Source: Punica granatum (lineage: Eukaryota; Streptophyta; Magnoliopsida; Myrtales; Lythraceae). From it: a DNA stretch of 64,000 nt. A model generated the notes under the pieces. The model did no database searches. It was not told where the DNA came from and saw nothing but the letters and a program-made list of their open reading frames with translations. Made by a program: the position numbers and the translations under genes. The stretch lies in the NCBI RefSeq assembly GCF_007655135.1, contig NC_045131.1, positions 2,108,001-2,172,000 on the forward strand. The letters are read 5' to 3'. Of this stretch, positions 58,559 to 64,000 are shown one piece after another (positions within the stretch are counted from its first letter, which is position 1; every line of letters starts with the position of its first letter).

Positions 58559-61149
58559 CTATGGTCTCTTCTGCTGTTGCTGTTGTTGATCCTTCTGGTT
58601 CAACTTTACCAACAGCTCGGCATAGAGGATCTCGTTCCACGCATCGGGCACTCCAGGGAGGCACCAGTGGCTGCAGTCTTGAAACATTAGCGGAGATCTC
58701 CTCTCTGCATCCGTCAGGTGCCGCTTCCGGTAAATGGAAGGGTGGCCATCCTTCCGATAGTCGGTCATTAGTGTGATGTTCAGGTACGTTACATGGGTCT
58801 TCATCCCTTTCAACACTGACTCCAATACAGTCATCTTTGGCGGGTACTCCCGCAGGTAAGTGTCGTTCTTGATGGGTTGGGTCTCGCTGTCGCATTGGCC
58901 ACCCGAGTTCCACTGCCCACCACTGAAAGTGAAAAAACAAACAATGCCGATAAGGTTTCTAGCAATATAAAGTATAAACCAAGCTCAAGTTTTCTTTCCT
59001 AATTCACATATGCTTAGCAAATTGGATTCTTTTCTGCCCTGAAAATAATGAGAGAACTGCCATAACTTAAGTAAAGAAAGGTAAATCTCGAAAATGCTCC
59101 ATAAATTCACAGGATCAAATCTCCTAGGCAGAACAAGCTATATAGAAACAAAAATATGTCATCGAAGAAACGCACAGTCAATCAGACACCCTCATAAGGA
59201 ACTCATTAGCAAAATTGTGTCTATATCCCGTGGATGGAAATGGCGTCGAACAAAATTAAGGGGTGATGCATCAGATAAACTCAGTATTCAAATCAAATAT
59301 ACCTAAAATGGGAGGCAGAATATCCTCTGAAGAACACAAGAGACTTCATTGGATTAACATTGGCATCGACCCATCTAGCCCATGTCGTTAGAGCTTTCCG
59401 AAATGCTTCCAAAACGTTCAGCTCACTATAGACGTGGCTGCCTTCTTGATAATAATCTTTCCTGCAATATCCCAATATGGATCCTCAGTTTTTGCTGATT
59501 TGATACAAATCAAGCCTTACGACTTTCGCAATCTGAACAGCAATTTCCTGAGAGCCATAGCATTCGAAATCCCAGACATACCCTTTGGAAGTTTTCTCGT
59601 GAGTCCACCAATGCCCAGTGTTGAATACAATAACATCAGCACCTTTGTATTGATCGCATGACCTCCCGACTAGATCAAGCCTGAGAGTGTCCTTCTTCGT
59701 TCCATTTTTGTCTGGCATTTCCCATTCCCGAACTAAGAATGGCGAAACAAAGAACTCCACTGTGCAATTATAATCCTATTAATGCCCAAAAAAAGAACAC
59801 ATCAGTTAACTGAATCTGTGAAACACAACAGGGAAGTTTAATCCAGTTTCCATAGATAATCAAATCCAAAGACCTTACCTTAAATATAAAAGAGTAGGAA
59901 GCTTCACCACGGAAGTGCTGCCTTCCATTGGCTTCATAGACGTTTTTCCGATCCTTCGCCGAATTTCTCAGTATGCAAACTAGGGACTCCCACATATTCC
60001 GATTCAATGAATCCCCAACAAAAACGAGCCGCTTCCCTCTTAACATTTCGAGCATGCGACTTCCATCCAATCTGCTTATTAATCATCGAATGATCAAATC
60101 AAACGCAATCACAACCCAAAACGAAACCAAAAACGCCAGCTATGCATCAGTTTAGAACAGGATCATCAGATATAAGTCACAGCAAAATAGAATTTAAGAG
60201 GACAGATCGAAGAAACGCAAGACTAAAGGCAGCACCTTGGGAGATCGCAGCCCTTAGGCTTCCATCTGAACTTATGATAGTCTCTATCAGGTCTCCCGTT
60301 GAGCACACAGTTGAACTGCTCATCGATCAGAGAACATGACCCGGGCTTATAGAGCGGATAGGAATCGTCCATCACCCACTGCCCATCGAAGAAGTCGCAC
60401 TTCTCCAGCGGCTCCAACCGATCAGTTCCCTTCCCCTGCGGAGCTGCCGGAACAGGGGCAGGAACCGGGACAGTCTTATTACTGTTGCTATCTCTCTTCG
60501 ACAGCGAAGCCGTGTAATTCGACGCAATCACCTTGTCGGCAGGGCCGCTTTTAACAGCTTTTGCGGTGTCATTCTTCTTCGCAGGAGGAGTCGGACTGGA
60601 AGAAGGACCGGGCGAGCTCCGTGTCTGATTCGCCGGAGTTCGATTTGCAGCTCGAGGTTTACTTGCACTATTCGGAGAAACTTGGGTGGAGCTGTTCGAA
60701 TTTGAAGTCTCATTTGTAAGGGAAACAGTGGAAATATCAGGGACCTCTATATGATTCTTCACAGGGGGCGGCTGAGACACGGTGGCGTTGGCTGATCTAG
60801 GTGGAGAGTCCGGCGGAGAAGGACGAGGAGGAGGAGGGAAGAAGTTGGGAGCAAGAGGCAACGGGGGAGAGGAGGAGGAGGAGGAGTTGGGGAAGAAGTA
60901 GGAGAAGAGGGAGGAGAAGTGGGATCTGTAAGAGTCGGCGGTGGAAGCGGAGGTGAAGACGCCGGAGAGCCAAGGGGAGGAGGAGTTGGGGGAAGGGTTG
61001 AAGAGGAGGAAGACGGTGAGGGCGACGAAGGCGAACATGAAGCCATAGGCGAAGGCGGCGGTCCTCCTGGAGGCGCCGAGGAGGGTCTTGAGCTCGGACA
61101 GGAAGGGGCCTCCGCCGCCGAGGGGGAGGTGCTTGGTCGGATCCGCCAT
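58559..61149 (-). CDS. Trichome birefringence-like protein (TBR/TBL1 group)
   Basis: Five exons on the minus strand: 61149-60236, 60071-59879, 59775-59582, 59461-59303, 58922-58559. All are GT-AG and in phase, giving 607 residues. One signal-anchor helix lies at about 30-50 (type II Golgi protein). A Ser/Pro/Asn-rich stalk of about 190 residues follows, then the TBL domain beginning CDFFDGQWV. The DUF231 catalytic features are present: GDS in [12 protein letters not shown] and the DxxH motif in [19 protein letters not shown] proteins O-acetylate wall polysaccharides such as xylan, mannan or pectin. The long stalk is typical of the TBR/TBL1/TBL2 group. Substrate is not determinable. A Q-rich tail precedes the stop. 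Confidence 0.94.
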
Positions 61150-61899
61150 GGGGAGGCCGTCGTCCTCAGTCTCTCCCCTCTGCTATCTATCTTGGCACAC
61201 TAACTGCTCTGCTGCTGTAGTGCTCAGAAATGAATGAGAGAAAGTATGAGCTGGGTGCCAGTGAGAGGTGTGAAGGGCGACAATGGTGAACGGTGTGATG
61301 GGTTTTAGAGAGAGAAAGTGGGTGGAGAGAGAGAGAGTGGGTGGAGAGAGGAGAGGGAGTGATCTCTCGTGAGATTATGAGTTTGTTTGTGTCGTTGAAC
61401 AGCGAAGAGTGGACGGAAGAAGACGCCGGTCACATTTTTTTTCTCTCGGGGAAATGTTTTCGTTATTGGGTTTGACAGTTCCGTGTCTTTGACCTTAGCC
61501 TTCTCATTATTTACGGGGGTGCCACTGCTGCCGCCTTGTTTGGAAGTGTTTTGTGGTGGTAGATATCTAACCAGTGCATTTTCTTAATTAATTTTTTACA
61601 GCAGAACTACTGTTTCAAAAAAGGTGTAAAATGATGATTCGAGTTAAATTTGGTGATCGCAACTATGATATTTTTCTGATAGGTTGACGGTTACGAAAAT
61701 ATTTCTATCGATTCTAAGTTTCAGATATTGACGAATTATCCATTTTGGTTTTATAATTTTAAAATAGTGTCTATAAATGGTGTAGATAATATCACACATT
61801 AATTGTTGTTCTGCTCTTTGCAAATTGGTATTGGTTGGACAAGCATTTTCAGCTTGAGTATTAATTCCCCATGTTATTTAAACTCAACTGCATTTCCTT
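61150..61899. other. TBL promoter and 5' UTR
   Basis: GA/TG-rich leader with GAGAGA tracts (about 61308-61358), where the minus-strand transcript should begin, then spacer. No other gene. Confidence 0.5.
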
Positions 61900-62091
61900 T
61901 TTTTTTTTTTTGTGTGAACCATGATATTTGGAAGTCCAATTGGGTCCCCGAATACTATAGTCGAGCCGGATCAGCCCATTAAGGAGTAAAACTCTCATAG
62001 CGTGAATTTTTATATGCACAAAAACTCAAACCCGAGACATTGCTTAAAGGAAACAAACATGTAATCATTTCAACAAACCCACATTGGTAAT
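61900..62091 (-). mobile_element. tRNA-derived SINE (family 1) with target duplication
   Basis: T-run and GTGTGAACCATGATAT at the left. Minus-strand head CAATGTGGGTTTGTTGAAATG at the right, with B-box-like CTCGGGTTTGAGTTTTTG. TGCATTTCCTT (61889-61899) and TGCATTTACTT (62092-62102) look like a target-site duplication with one mismatch. About 190 bp. Confidence 0.75.
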
Positions 62092-62220
62092 TGCATTTAC
62101 TTATTGTTTAAGTACTATCTATTCAAGTAAATAATAATAAACACCTATAAAAAAGGTTAATTATTAAGTACATTAACAGTTTTACCTATAAAAAAAGTAC
62201 TTTTACGGTTGTACCTATAT

Positions 62221-63626
62221 AAAAAAGAAGTACATTTTTTTTTTTTGCTCAAGCAGTCAAGTGGATCCATTCATTAATCCACGGTAAAAACGGATACAAG
62301 TAAAATACTCGATCAAAAATTACAAGAATGGAAATAAACGGTTTATTCATCGGGCAAACTACAAAGGATAAAATAAGAAAATATTAAAGAAGAACAGATA
62401 CATCTGTAGTTTACTATCTTGAAACCGTTAGCTCAGATCACTACTTGCAAATAATATTTCATCGTGAACCCCAGTAGTCATTAGCAAGGAGGACATCCTA
62501 AATTCATTGAAAAACTCTACTCCATAACGAAGTAGGGTAGTCAAAGTATCTTAAGCCGGTATCCGAGCGCAAAATCCTAGTAACAGTCACTACTAATTGA
62601 CATAATCATTCGACCTAACTCTTAACAGTTCAGGTCCTAAGTAATGAAACCAAGAAAGCTCAATGCCTCCCTGATCGGTTCATGCCAGCGATCACAATAA
62701 GGCCCTTAGTAATCAAACCAAGGGAGTCAAAACCTCCTTAATCGGTTCAGACCAGTGATCACAGTATGAGCCAAGGCCTGCAAAAAAACAAAAAACAAAA
62801 AAAGGAAGCGAGCCACAAAAGGTCAATCTTTGCAGGCGGGAGGTAAGACTAGCAGTCTGATAGCACGATCGTGTGTCGAGGTAGGTGAGGATACTATCGC
62901 TGGGAGGAGATGAGGAGGCCAAGAAAAGAATCCATCACCGATAGGAAATGTGGAGAAGCCGATTGGTCCAAGTCAAGTCAGAAGAGTGCACGGCCCTTGC
63001 GATGATGCCACCACTATTAGAACAATAAGGGATCGAGCAAATCAAGACTGCTAGTTAAGACCAACCGCGGTCGATTGGTGAAGGCGCTATTGCAGTCACC
63101 ATCTCAAGCGCACTGTGGCTGCCACTCAAGGATATGGTCGTTGTAAAATCACTGAAGGGGAAGGGAGACTGTCACCACACACACCTTATCGAAGATGGGA
63201 AGGAAGGGGGAGGGCCATTGCGACCTCCAAGACACCATTGAACACCATCTCTACTACAAAATAGAGGGCGGAAACGTAGAGGACGTCACGGAGGTGTCGA
63301 CCTAGTAAGGGGGAGCTTTGGGCATGCATGGGATGTCAATAAAAACCTTAAAATCGACCATGAAATCAATCTCGGGGGGAGCTTTAGGCATGCCTGGATG
63401 CAATGCTGGTGCCACCTTCTTTTCCTACTGCACCTTAACCAATCACCACCACTGGAAGAGAGAGGGAAGCCTCAGCTAGCAGGTAGTGGTGGCGGTGACG
63501 CTCGGCGGGCCCGATTGAAGTAGTACGCGTCGGTGAAAGGGGCGAATTTTGGAGTTTTTACTGTTAGGTACTGAGCTTTGCAGGGAGAAGGGGAAGGAGA
63601 AAAGTAATCTAAAAAAGAAGTACATT
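62221..63626 (-). mobile_element. Non-LTR-type retroelement insertion with 15-bp target duplication
   Basis: The identical 15-mer AAAAAAGAAGTACAT lies at 62221-62235 and 63612-63626. The 1376-bp insert between starts with a T-run, i.e. a poly(A) tail on the minus strand. A long duplication plus a poly(A) end is the signature of target-primed reverse transcription. There is no reverse transcriptase or other long frame, so it is non-autonomous or internally deleted. The first about 640 bases match the repeat at 12090-12800. Confidence 0.82.
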
Positions 63627-64000
63627 GACATTTTAGAAAGTCCAAATTGTTTATATATCACAAAAAAGAAGAATGCCACTTATTCCATATATTATAATGA
63701 ATTCGAGGTTCAATTCACTCAAGTATAACATGATATTAACACATCAAAAGACTACATTAGTTATCGAGACAATTATATTGAGTTTCCACTTTTAAAAGAA
63801 AATTTCAAAAAATTTGATCACACAAAACTGAATTTCGTCTTGTAGTTGAGCCCATTTACCAGTATCTCGTGACCTAGGTGATTGGGATGATAAACTGAAA
63901 TCTAATAATATGTAGATCCCATGATCTATATACAACAGAAGCTCTTATGTGAAGGCAAGGCAACGATAATATTGGAATTTCGGCAAGCTAATGGGGAAGT
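63627..64000. other. Right edge of the window, no gene seen
   Basis: AT-rich DNA without a recognisable feature. Confidence 0.5.

Noticed and set aside
1..64000. CRISPR array, operon or biosynthetic gene cluster
   Set aside because: The DNA is plant nuclear. Genes are intron-containing, on both strands and functionally unrelated. No spacer-repeat array exists.

Overview
This is nuclear DNA from a dicot plant. Genes are split by short GT-AG introns, intergenic DNA is AT-rich and full of (TA)n and (GA)n tracts, and the proteins belong to plant-only families (VQ, WRC, trichome birefringence-like, DC1, HD-Zip II, microsomal FAD2). The species cannot be fixed from the sequence. Exon joins below were built by hand: each uses GT-AG sites, keeps phase across every join and agrees with the remembered family sequence.

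Layout, left to right: (1) 3' part of a CCCH/KH zinc-finger gene, 532-2050 (+). (2) An intergenic stretch with a Tourist-like MITE, a possible hAT derivative and a MITE nested inside a second MITE. (3) FAD2 oleate desaturase, CDS 10436-11587 (+), with a 3.47-kb intron in its 5' leader. (4) A non-LTR-like repeat, then a VQ-motif gene, 13607-14092 (+). (5) A seven-exon plastid fibrillin gene, 15920-18708 (-), and a tRNA-Ala(UGC). (6) An unrecognised small basic nuclear-type protein, 20759-21372 (+). (7) A clade-D-type PP2C phosphatase, 24040-27346 (+). (8) A ten-exon MTP5/ZnT6-like metal transporter, 28390-31524 (+). (9) Two neighbouring DC1 (C1-like) genes, 32361-33413 and 34168-35094 (+). (10) About 4 kb of AT-rich DNA with a tRNA-derived SINE. 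(11) A WRC-domain gene, 39083-41363 (-). (12) A MUSE-like RING E3 ligase gene, 46079-47350 (+). (13) A tandem cluster of three HD-Zip II-derived loci, 49.4-56.1 kb (+). (14) A five-exon TBL gene, 58559-61149 (-). (15) A non-LTR-type insertion with a perfect 15-bp target-site duplication, 62236-63611.

The genes are independent single-gene units (membrane lipid desaturation, zinc transport, wall acetylation, ubiquitination, transcriptional regulation), not an operon or biosynthetic cluster. Their order is still informative. From memory of Arabidopsis, the same families sit together in four segments (At3g12, At5g06, At2g42, At3g58). This window looks like one relatively unfractionated ancestral block.

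The most unusual part is the HD-Zip II-like cluster. One copy keeps an open three-exon frame of 297 codons; the other two are broken. All three have lost the invariant recognition-helix Asn of the homeodomain, and two carry an internally duplicated zipper module. This looks like a locus released from DNA binding, either decaying or reused as a dimerisation partner. A dispersed tRNA-type SINE family, with at least seven full or partial copies here, is the other notable pattern.
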